This document shows positions 57,598 through 64,000 of a stretch of DNA of 64,000 nt, piece by piece. The notes beneath the pieces are model-generated. The model had not been told where the DNA came from, did no database searches, and saw only the letters and a list, made by a program, of their open reading frames with translations. This DNA is from Sulfidibacter corallicola. GTDB taxonomy: Bacteria > Acidobacteriota > Holophagae > Acanthopleuribacterales > Acanthopleuribacteraceae. The DNA is taken from the NCBI RefSeq assembly GCF_017498545.1, contig NZ_CP071793.1, forward strand, positions 11,588,256 to 11,652,255. Reading direction: 5' to 3'. Position 1 is the first letter of the stretch, and each line of letters begins with the position of its first letter. The translations under genes and the position numbers were made by a program.

Positions 57598-57616
57598 GTG
57601 CCACAAAGTGGCACAG
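57598..57616. promoter_or_regulatory. Perfect inverted repeat, operator-like
   Basis: TGTGCCAC-AAA-GTGGCACA, just upstream of the gene that starts near 57484-57536. The arms are perfect over 8 bp; likely a dimeric repressor site. Confidence 0.5.
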
Positions 57617-57638
57617 ATTGCAAAAAATGGACATAAAC

Positions 57639-57667
57639 ATAGCTCCCGCCACCAGAGGGAGCTATGT
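57639..57667 (-). terminator. Terminator-like hairpin after the 527-residue protein gene
   Basis: CATAGCTCCC and GGGAGCTATG, 10 bp, followed on the minus strand by TTTATG. It lies 20 bases after the TAG stop of the gene at 57687. Confidence 0.65.
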
Positions 57668-57686
57668 GCGGATACGCCTTGGTGGG

Positions 57687-59270
57687 CTACCGAGAAGCGA
57701 TTTGGAAATTGGTAAGGTTGGCAACCTCCATGAGCCTTCGATATTCATCAAGATGCATGATATACGCTTCGTGTTCTCGTTCTGGGTCGGACATATTCGC
57801 TTCCATATCTCGAGCCATTTTCTGATATTTTTGGAGTGCTTGCTGAACTTGGTCGCGAGTAACTCCTGGCTTACCTTGAACCAGTTGAGCAAGTAGGGTG
57901 ACCGCTTCCGCTCCAGCCGCACTCACCGGATTTACCTTTGCGTAAACCCCCAACGAATAATCATTTTCAATGTTCCCAATCCTATGGTCTATGAAGCCTT
58001 CAAAGAAAGTATCGTTGAGGCTGGCGAGTGTTTGTTTCTCAGTGTCGGTGAGCGCGACTCCAAACACGCGATCAAAATATGCCTGGTTCCACGGAGCGAG
58101 TTTCCAAATACGTCCGTCGATCGTGATTTCGCTGGCTCGGTCGGCATAGGGCGACTCTCCGAGTCCGATCATGAGCGTGGCGGCACTATCGGCTCGGTAC
58201 GCAAGAATGAGTTCATCAGATTGTGCGATTCTGGAAAGCGTAAAGAGGACGGAGGCGTACTGCGTGCAGATTTTGCGGGCGATGTAGGGGTTGATTGCCT
58301 GTTGGTTCGCGTCGACGTAGGAGCAGAGGTGGTTGAGTCCGTCGATGAGGCGGGGAAGATCGCCGGACTTGTCCATGCGTTTGAGGGTATCAAACCAGCG
58401 CTTGAACAATTCCTTGCTCGCGTCGAGGTCTTTTTGGATTGTCTCCATGTCGACCTGACCATTGTCGAGCTTGAACTTTCCGGCTTCAATGAGGAGAAGA
58501 TAGTATTTCTTGGAACTGATTGTGAGCGCCTGAAAAACCTTGGGAATGTTATCACGGGTTACTTCTTGACCCTCTGGAAGACCCAACACTGTGCGCATCG
58601 CGACCGGTTGGGCTTTCTCAAGCCCTTTTTCAATAAGTGAACCGGGATGATCGAAACCGCCGACCTTGTCGACGTTGTGGAAACGAATGTTGAGCTGTCG
58701 CACTGCTTCCGGGCTGTGCTTGAGGGCTGCCATGTACCTCTCGGAGTAGGCACGGATGGTTTCGTTGGAGACGATGCCCTGCAATCCGTTCAGACCACTC
58801 ACGAATGCTTCCGCTTCAAAGTCTTTTCCTACTATTTCAGCAAACGCTCGGTCAGCGTCGGCGGTGTTCGCCTTGAGTTCGTTGCGCTTTTGGTCGGCGT
58901 GATCGTCTAAATCTCGATTTTCGGGATTCGCAGCCAATGAGGGCACAAATGAGGTGGCGACCACTCCTATACCCACGGCGACCTTGTCTGTGGCTGACTT
59001 GATCTTTCGCGCACGGTCTTGCACGTCGTTCGCCAAATCGTCCAAAAGTGTCGTCGTCTCCTGCCGAAAGGCATCAATGGTTTCGGCGAGCTGGCCGGTG
59101 GATTCGGTTGGCGGGATACCCAGCTCGGTTTGCGCCTCCTCGGTGGCGATGAGATTGATGGTTTTCATGGTGGAGCGTGTTATGGATAAAGTGAGTTTGT
59201 TTTTAGTCTTCTTGACCCTGTATTTTACCGATCCACCGAAAAATGCAAGTCTCTCGATTTGGTAACGCAT
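57687..59270 (-). CDS. 527-residue protein next to an invertible segment
   Basis: Start at ATG 59270, chosen for GGAGG 5 bases upstream; a Met at 59168 is also possible. No UGA inside, TAG stop. A weak hydrophobic stretch ('KVAVGIGVVATSFVPSLAA') lies near residue 100. The rest is helical ('ETIRAYSERYMAALKHSPEA', 'DRASEITIDGRIWKLAPWNQ'). No family recognised. Its leader begins at an inverted repeat of the recombinase cassette and shows no promoter of its own, so its expression may depend on inversion of that cassette. Confidence 0.75.
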   Translation of the reverse strand: MRYQIERLAFFGGSVKYRVKKTKNKLTLSITRSTMKTINLIATEEAQTELGIPPTESTGQLAETIDAFRQETTTLLDDLANDVQDRARKIKSATDKVAVGIGVVATSFVPSLAANPENRDLDDHADQKRNELKANTADADRAFAEIVGKDFEAEAFVSGLNGLQGIVSNETIRAYSERYMAALKHSPEAVRQLNIRFHNVDKVGGFDHPGSLIEKGLEKAQPVAMRTVLGLPEGQEVTRDNIPKVFQALTISSKKYYLLLIEAGKFKLDNGQVDMETIQKDLDASKELFKRWFDTLKRMDKSGDLPRLIDGLNHLCSYVDANQQAINPYIARKICTQYASVLFTLSRIAQSDELILAYRADSAATLMIGLGESPYADRASEITIDGRIWKLAPWNQAYFDRVFGVALTDTEKQTLASLNDTFFEGFIDHRIGNIENDYSLGVYAKVNPVSAAGAEAVTLLAQLVQGKPGVTRDQVQQALQKYQKMARDMEANMSDPEREHEAYIMHLDEYRRLMEVANLTNFQIASR

Positions 59271-59340
59271 GGCAACCTCCAACGTGAGCAAAAACAAGAA
59301 AAAGTCAAGTGCCTTGATATAAAAGCTTTGTCTGGTATAT

Positions 59341-59370
59341 TGGTTACCAGAATTACCATTATGGAAACCA
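59341..59370. repeat. Recombination site A of cassette 1
   Basis: 30 bp with arms TGGTT…AACCA and the 12-bp core ATTACCATTAT(T side), the reverse complement of site B at 60467 (22 of 30 positions shared, including a 12-bp core ATAATGGTAATT and both arms). Inverted orientation relative to site B. Confidence 0.85.
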
Positions 59371-59448
59371 ACCATGACCTGACCAGGAACTGGCCAATCC
59401 AAGCTCTTCCCGGGGGAATCCATCGGAGAAAGAAGGACCAGAGCGACT

Positions 59449-60387
59449 ATGACGACGCTACTTGAGCGCTTCCTTGCCACCAAACGATCACCGAACACCC
59501 GCGCCGCCTACAGAGGCGACATCACTGCATTTTTGGCCAAGTTCGGATGGGGAATGCTGGCATATCCAGACTTTTGCCGGATTTCGGCGTCTCGCATGTC
59601 AGATCAGGTCGGAGCCTTCTTAGCTGGCGTTCGGAAGATCGATGAGCACACCGGCCGGGTGCTCAACCCCCAGACCTGGAACCGCAAGCGCAACGCCCTA
59701 TCTTCCTTCTTCGGATACTTGGTGGACTGGCATCGGTACCCGCGGAATCCGGTGCGAATCTTCAGATTGCTACCAACCCGCCGAAAGAGCAGCACCCAGG
59801 GGCTGAATGCTTCCGAGGTGCGAACAATCCTCGACCACCTTCAACACATCCGCGACGATCGGAAGACCGAGAGTTCCGCACGGGATTACCTGGTCGTTTT
59901 GTTCCTGTTCCACTACGCTCTCCGACGCAGTGAATTGGTTTCGCTGCAATGGTCGGACTTCCATCCGAGACAAGGCTTTTTCGAAGTGGTTCAAAAGGGT
60001 GGAGAACCACGGCTAAAGCCTTTGGTGAACGAGGACTGGGCTGGGCTTTCCGAATTCCGCCAGCGATATCCCTGCGATTGTCCCTATGTCTTCCACGGTG
60101 TCCGGCGGCATCCCAAAACAAAACGCTATCACCCGCTCTCGCCAGCGTACATCTTCAAGATGGTGACAAAGGTTGCCTGCGAAGTCTTGCCTTACAAGCA
60201 CATCACCCCCCACTCATTTCGATGCTCGTTTGTAGGTATAGCTCTTGACCTTGGCGTCGATCCGGTCAAGATCGCGCACGATGGGGGCTGGGCGGACCTG
60301 AAAATGATCGGCTACTACGATCCTCGGGATTACCAGCAGGACAGTGCGATTGCTATGGTGGCGTGTCATCAAGGACGGGCAAAGTGA
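59449..60387 (+). CDS. Tyrosine recombinase of invertible cassette 1
   Basis: 312 residues. Core-binding domain 1-110 ('MTTLLERFLATKRSPNTRAA'). Catalytic Arg in 'YALRRSELVSLQW', HxxR in 'TPHSFRCSF', 'HDGGWADLKMIGYYD' with Tyr; the usual second His is Trp-like here. It ends in UGA, or 31 codons later at TAA if UGA is Gly. The gene lies inside a 1156-bp segment bounded by 30-bp inverted repeats, with an outward promoter behind it: a self-encoded invertase is the natural reading. Related to the recombinase at 60822 ('LL..FL.TKRSP.T..AYR'). Confidence 0.88.
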   Translation: MTTLLERFLATKRSPNTRAAYRGDITAFLAKFGWGMLAYPDFCRISASRMSDQVGAFLAGVRKIDEHTGRVLNPQTWNRKRNALSSFFGYLVDWHRYPRNPVRIFRLLPTRRKSSTQGLNASEVRTILDHLQHIRDDRKTESSARDYLVVLFLFHYALRRSELVSLQWSDFHPRQGFFEVVQKGGEPRLKPLVNEDWAGLSEFRQRYPCDCPYVFHGVRRHPKTKRYHPLSPAYIFKMVTKVACEVLPYKHITPHSFRCSFVGIALDLGVDPVKIAHDGGWADLKMIGYYDPRDYQQDSAIAMVACHQGRAK

Positions 60388-60426
60388 CAGCAAGCCGAAG
60401 ACGACATAAATGGAAAGGGCTTGTTT

Positions 60427-60455
60427 TTGACTGACTCTAAAGGACTTGGTACAAT
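60427..60455 (+). promoter_or_regulatory. Sigma70-type promoter pointing right, inside cassette 1
   Basis: TTGACT, 17-bp spacer, TACAAT. The start point would be near 60462, 5 bases before site B. After inversion it would fire leftward across site A into the gene at 57687-59270. Confidence 0.7.
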
Positions 60456-60466
60456 CAACACGTAAG

Positions 60467-60496
60467 TGGTTGCTATAATGGTAATTATCGAAACCA
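60467..60496. repeat. Recombination site B of cassette 1
   Basis: 30 bp, TGGTT-8-nt/core ATAATGGTAATT-AACCA; arms pair as GTGGTT/AACCAC when extended by one base. Inverted partner of site A at 59341. Confidence 0.85.
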
Positions 60497-60702
60497 CGCG
60501 AGGAAAAAGCAAGTCGGCCCGAGAATCTTTCGGCCTGAACGAAAGGGAAGGCGGGAAACAAGACCCAGCTCGTCGAGGTTTCAGAGTAGGCCGGCATTAA
60601 TGTTGCCGATTTCTTGCCACGGGATCGACCTTGTTGCTCTAGATGCAAAACGTTTGCGCGCGATTTAAAACGAATACTTGCGCGAAATTCAATCATTCTT
60701 GA

Positions 60703-60718
60703 TAATTTGGATTACCGT
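60703..60718. repeat. Recombination site C of cassette 2
   Basis: TAATTTGGATTACCGT, the exact reverse complement of a 16-mer in site D at 61856. Flanked by CTTGA/CACAAG arms. Confidence 0.75.
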
Positions 60719-60724
60719 CACAAG

Positions 60725-60754
60725 ATTGTAATCCTGTTCAAAATATCGCGTCAA
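60725..60754 (-). promoter_or_regulatory. Sigma70-type promoter pointing left, inside cassette 2
   Basis: On the minus strand TTGACG, 18-bp spacer, TACAAT; start point near 60718, at site C. After inversion it would fire rightward across site D toward the gene at 61921. Confidence 0.65.
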
Positions 60755-60821
60755 CCATTGCCTGATGATTCGACAACATCTATTCTTCAAGGCGTCCCCG
60801 GTTTTCTCGATTCCATCACCC

Positions 60822-61823
60822 TCACCACTCTACGATTTCACCAACGTCGTGAATGGCGTTGTGTTTGAGGTAATCGCGGGTGTCGTAATATTTGACCATT
60901 TCGATTGTCGAATGCCCGGTTGCATTGGCAATCGAAACAAGATCATTTCCGCGGGTCAAGGCCAGCTCGACGAAAGCTTTTCTGAACGCATGCGGGCTAA
61001 AGCAACTGCCGGGCAGCGCCTTCTTCGTGATGGTTTGGACAATTCCGTAAGCGGAAGATGCCGACAAGGGACGACCGGCAGGTTGTCGAAGACTGATAAA
61101 AACCGGCTCTGGAACGGAATGCGAGCCCTCCTTCAACCCGCTACGGTTTAGGCGGAGATGAGTGGCAACCTTCAGATCGATCAATAGACTATGAAGGATC
61201 GGTGGTATCGGCAGGTGTTTCTCGGTTCCACCCTTTTGAGTGAGCCGCAGGGTTTTGGAATGGAAATCGATGTTCGACCAGCGAAGATTGACAGCTTCAC
61301 TTCGACGAAGGGCCAACAGAAAGCAACAGCACAGCAGAGTCGTGTTTCGAAGTTCTCTCCATCCCTGGGTTCGGTATCCGGATAAAAAAGTGAGTAGGAT
61401 GCTGATCTGGTCGGCGCTCGGGCTTTTGGTGGAGCTTTTTCGTGGCATAGGAGCCGGATCAAGAACTTCGACGGGGTTCCTGGATAACCCATGGGCTTTT
61501 TGGAGAAATTGGAAGAAGGAGGAGAGTGCATACAGTCGGCGGTTGACTGAGCGCGGGTTGGTGAGACGCCCTGTGGCGGGATCCGTCTTCTTGCTGGCCG
61601 CCACGTATGCTGACACTGTGTCGCAAAGTACTGAAAACGGAAAATCAAGGATGGATCGGCCTTGGCTTGAAAGAGGCAGCAAGTCCTGGGATGCCTTGAT
61701 TCGATCGAGGAATCCCACAACCTCCCGCCGGTAAGCCCGTATCGTTTCGGGGCTTCGTTTCGTTGACAGAAAAGACTCGAGGAGGGCATCAAGCTGAATT
61801 TGCGTGGGGCGTTGTGAGGGCAT
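60822..61823 (-). CDS. Tyrosine recombinase of invertible cassette 2
   Basis: 333 residues. Start 'QLDALLESFLSTKRSPETIR' parallels the recombinase of cassette 1. Catalytic Arg in 'LALRRSEAVNLRW', HxxR in 'SPHAFRKAF', and 'ATGHSTIEMVKYYDTRD' with Tyr. It ends in UGA (or TAG 15 codons on). The gene fills a 1169-bp segment between 16-bp inverted repeats, opposite in orientation to cassette 1, again with an outward promoter behind the gene. Only 32 bases separate its start from site D, so its own promoter probably lies outside the cassette. Confidence 0.9.
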   Translation of the reverse strand: MPSQRPTQIQLDALLESFLSTKRSPETIRAYRREVVGFLDRIKASQDLLPLSSQGRSILDFPFSVLCDTVSAYVAASKKTDPATGRLTNPRSVNRRLYALSSFFQFLQKAHGLSRNPVEVLDPAPMPRKSSTKSPSADQISILLTFLSGYRTQGWRELRNTTLLCCCFLLALRRSEAVNLRWSNIDFHSKTLRLTQKGGTEKHLPIPPILHSLLIDLKVATHLRLNRSGLKEGSHSVPEPVFISLRQPAGRPLSASSAYGIVQTITKKALPGSCFSPHAFRKAFVELALTRGNDLVSIANATGHSTIEMVKYYDTRDYLKHNAIHDVGEIVEW

Positions 61824-61854
61824 ATGGTGCGGTCAAGAACTCCAGAGGTGGGAT

Positions 61855-61876
61855 CACGGTAATCCAAATTACCGTG
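61855..61876. repeat. Recombination site D of cassette 2
   Basis: CACGGTAAT-CCAA-ATTACCGTG, a perfect 9-bp inverted repeat; its 61856-61871 part is the exact inverted match of site C. Confidence 0.8.
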
Positions 61877-61920
61877 AGTTTATGCAAAATCTTGCACCAC
61901 TCAAAAAAGGAGCACTCACT

Positions 61921-62452
61921 CATGGATAAAACTTTATGTACCAACGCCTTGCCTTTAGCGTCGTCACATCACGGCGAAAGCCCTTTTGGGTTGCCGTCTC
62001 CTGACGCCCATCAAACAGCCGATGATCAGCCGCAATCTGAGCTGCAGGATCCCAAACAACAGCGACGCGTCATCGGGAGGCCGATGAAATATCGCCCCTT
62101 TATCGAAGCCCTTGAGGACGACGTAGTCTACACCCCCGCCTCCATCATCGATTGGGGTTATGAAAAAGGTGTCCTCCTCAAGGAACCAGGCTCAAAAGAA
62201 GGTCGATCCCAACGCGTCAAAGTCCGGCATTCTCTTGCTCGGTTTTCCAAAAACCACGGCTTCCCTGATGAAGGAGATGGGGTAATTCGGCGAAAGGGAC
62301 AACAACCTGCACGCGGCTGGAAGGGTAGTCGATGGAAAGCCTCCTTGCGCAAAGTGGAGCCCGGCACTCCCAATCACACAAAGCCTTCTGAGGAACCTCT
62401 CCCGACGGCATCTGTGAACAAAACACCGGTCTGCATCCCCGCAATCGTATAG
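61921..62452 (+). CDS. Basic protein next to invertible cassette 2
   Basis: 176 residues, ATG with AAGGAG 9 bases upstream, TAG stop, no UGA. The middle reads 'GRPMKYRPFIEALEDDVVYT' and 'HSLARFSKNHGFPDEGDGVI', a helix-strand pattern compatible with a winged DNA-binding fold, then a basic 'ARGWKGSRWKASLRK' tail. No family recognised. Its leader starts at site D, 45 bases upstream, and shows no promoter, so it may be switched on by inversion of cassette 2. Confidence 0.7.
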
Positions 62453-62543
62453 CCAATTGACCTGACCGGCGGAACCTCCACATTCCGAGTATGTTCATTC
62501 AAAGACCTGACTGGGTTGCCCGTCAGTCAGGTACAATGCGGTC

Positions 62544-62603
62544 GCCGTCCCGCCCTTGGACACCCCTTTGGGGTAGAAGATGCAACACCAAGGGTGGGTC
62601 GGC
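62544..62603 (+). ncRNA. Candidate structured RNA or cis element
   Basis: A long stem (GCCG-T-CCCG-CCCTTGG with CCAAGGG-TGGG-T-CGGC; one T/T mismatch, one G/T pair) encloses an inner ACCCC-TTT-GGGGT hairpin. It is preceded by TACAAT and by the inverted repeat CCTGACTG/CAGTCAGG at 62506-62531. The region 62453-62839 otherwise holds no convincing gene. It could also be a recombination or terminator structure. Confidence 0.35.
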
Positions 62604-62786
62604 GTCCGAATCCTTCACCCGTGAAAGGAAAAATGCTGTCTAGTGGTTGCTCTTTACGAGTCGAGTACTGCGCTAAGCTCCACCCAGACCGGCGGGGTTC
62701 CGTTTTTCAAGGGATGGCAGCCCACGAGACTACAGCTTACGTGTGCATCCTGAATTGCTTCGAAGTGCTTCCGGGTGGAGCGTCAA

Positions 62787-62836
62787 TTACCCAGGTGGGA
62801 TTCGAACCCACTGAAACCATTCCCCTTGGCAGGGAG
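62787..62836 (-). tRNA. tRNA 3' fragment cut by IS66 sequence
   Basis: Minus strand: a perfect T arm (GTGGGTTCGAATCCCAC), a 7-base acceptor strand without CCA, and an anticodon-like hairpin TCCC-TGCCAAG-GGGA (would read GCC, Gly). The variable region is long and the 5' half is missing: IS66-derived sequence begins at 62840. Remnant or coincidence. Confidence 0.4.
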
Positions 62837-62839
62837 AAC

Positions 62840-63083
62840 ACAACAATCCCGCCGAAAACGCCCTACGCCAGATCGTACTGGGTAGAAAGAACTTCATGCT
62901 CAACCGTTCGAAAGAAGGTGCGCGTGTGACAGCGATTCCGTGCACCATTTGCGTTTTGTGCGCGATGTTCGGGGTCAACCCGAAAGACTATGTCCGAGAA
63001 ACCGTGTTGCGGATTCGTAACTGCCGCGGCTTCCAGCTTCCCATAGCGTTTACCAATCAACGTGAACACTGCGACCTCTGGCC
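62840..63083 (+). pseudogene. IS66 tnpC 3' fragment
   Basis: About 240 bp corresponding to 29260-29503 with scattered changes ('NNPAENALRQIVLGRKNFML' to 'QREHCDL'). No other part of an IS66 element is nearby. A relative of the complete copy, not its direct neighbour. Confidence 0.85.
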
Positions 63084-63415
63084 GTTGGGTCTTGTCAGCA
63101 ACCATGCCTGATAGGCGATGATGTCGCGATCCTTGATGGTGCGGACCTTTCGCGTCGATCCAAAATATTCGTTAATGGTCCGCCATCACCGCTGAACTCG
63201 GTTCCACGTATGGAGTATTTCCTTTTTGGGTTGGGCGATCCTCATGATCTGCGCCAAGGTGGAATCTGCTGATTCAGCGGCCTCGACTCCCTTGCGCGAT
63301 TCGACCCGCTTCTCTTCCAGCCAATTGCGTGCATCCTTCACGGTCTTGAAGGGCTTCTCCGGTCGCTTGTAGCGTTTTTGGCCTTTGGTGTCGAGGTAGG
63401 GTAGTACGTTGGCCC
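63084..63415 (-). pseudogene. Integrase N-terminal remnant
   Basis: Minus strand reading: 'LPYLDTKGQKRYKRPEKPFK', 'VKDARNWLEEKRVESRKGVE', then a UGA at 63186-63188, then 'WRTINEYFGSTRKVRTIKDR'. This is the arm and core-binding part of a phage-type integrase without its catalytic domain, cut by IS66 sequence on one side and IS21 sequence on the other. Confidence 0.55.
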
Positions 63416-63427
63416 CTGCAATTCAAC

Positions 63428-64000
63428 ACCCAGCAATGCGCGGCATTGGTGCTCGCCCACTCACGCATGCTCTTCGCCGCCTACTATCGACAATTCCGGC
63501 GGTTCGAAGCCAAATGCTTCCTCGCCGATGCGTTTCACTACCTCAATGGCACCGCAAAAACCTGTCTCATCGACAACACTTCGGTCGTCCTAGCCGCCGG
63601 GAGCTGTGCCAATGCGCAGATTTCGTCCGAAATGGCGGGCTTTGCGCGGGGGTACGGCGTTACATTCGCGGCCCATCGCATCAACCATCCCGAACGCAAG
63701 GGACGTGTCGAGCGACCATTCCACTATCTGGAAAACAACCTCCTGGCTGGGAGCACTTTTTCGTCCTTGGATGACCTTAACGCCTCGGCTTCCGATTGGT
63801 GTAACCAGATGGCCAACGACAAAGTCAAGCGATCGATCGAGATGTTTCCGAAGTCCGCCTATCTGATGGAGAAACCCTTTCTCCTTGCGCTACCAAAGGT
63901 GTGCCCACTGGTATACGAGTCATTGTTTCGCGTTGCCGATACGACCGGCTACGTCCATGTAAAACGCAACCGCTACTCCGTCCCTGATCGGTTGGAGGGT
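63428..64000 (+). pseudogene. 5'-truncated IS21 istA-like transposase gene
   Basis: An open frame without a start, running off the window edge: 'CAALVLAHSRMLFAAYYRQF', 'TCLIDNTSVVLAAGS', 'HPERKGRVERPFHYLENNLL', 'RNRYSVPDRLEG'. It aligns with residues ~135-330 of the complete IstA at 18889-20262 at perhaps three quarters identity. The first 130 residues are missing. Confidence 0.8.

Noticed and set aside
59259..59465. Small plus-strand frame across site A
   Set aside because: Runs through the recombination site and overlaps the recombinase start; no independent support.
1..64000. CRISPR array, rRNA genes, complete tRNA genes
   Set aside because: No regularly spaced short repeats with unique spacers, no rRNA-like sequence and no complete cloverleaf were recognised.

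Overview
The window appears to be mosaic. Positions 1 to about 36 kb and the last ~1.2 kb read with the standard genetic code. Many genes there end in UGA, including ATGA stop/start overlaps at 3053, 6737, 17477, 18092 and 23018. An ECF sigma factor translationally coupled to a kinase-TPR protein at 11.2-14.8 kb suggests an Acidobacteriota-like host; this is a tentative inference. Positions about 37.4-57.5 kb read sensibly only if UGA is glycine (NCBI code 25, known from Gracilibacteria and Absconditabacteria). About 38 in-frame UGAs occur there, and several fall on invariant glycines: the Walker A loop of a T4SS coupling ATPase, motif I of a C5-methyltransferase, the prepilin cleavage site, a Rad52-type protein and tyrosine recombinases. 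Every confidently delimited gene there except two doubtful small ORFs ends in UAA or UAG, and three genes are invisible under the standard code.

Layout, left part. 0.4-2.3 kb: two exported host proteins. 2.6-10.8 kb: a leftward mobilization/transfer operon (HTH protein, VirD4 coupling protein, relaxase, MobC-like protein, membrane J-domain protein, two envelope proteins). 11.2-14.8 kb: ECF sigma and Ser/Thr kinase. 15.1-27.2 kb: a decayed mobile island with a doubly nonsense-mutated integrase, an IS21-type element with Zn-finger and ParB-like genes, a broken DUF3560-like gene, an AT-rich caspase plus membrane-protein pair, and a truncated TrwC-type relaxase. 27.26-29.59 kb: a complete IS66 element. 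30.1-35.5 kb: an Avs-like nuclease-NTPase defence gene split by an apparent one-base deletion. 35.5-37.4 kb: AT-rich, nearly empty junction with a GIY-YIG protein.

Layout, recoded part. 37.4-44.7 kb: a methyltransferase cassette between two 182-bp direct repeats, then DUF2958-like and Rad52-like proteins, two pairs of tandem paralogues of unknown function and a double-HTH regulator. 44.7-49.8 kb: C5-methyltransferase, T4SS-type ATPase, replication-relaxation protein and a tyrosine recombinase. 50.5-51.5 kb: a second recombinase beside a tRNA-Lys 3' fragment (att-like). 51.8-59.3 kb: a type IV prepilin/FecR surface protein, a dockerin-type surface protein, a VirB2/TrbC-like pilin and two large proteins of unknown function.

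59.34-61.87 kb holds the most striking structure: two consecutive ~1.16-kb segments. Each carries its own tyrosine recombinase gene, an outward-pointing sigma70-type promoter behind that gene, and inverted repeats at both ends. They look like two facing self-encoded invertible promoters that would switch on the flanking genes (57687-59270 leftward and 61921-62452 rightward) after inversion. In the orientation present here both promoters point into a 200-bp gap with no gene, so both flanking genes would be off. The window ends in remnants of IS66, an integrase and an IS21 transposase related to the copies in the left half.
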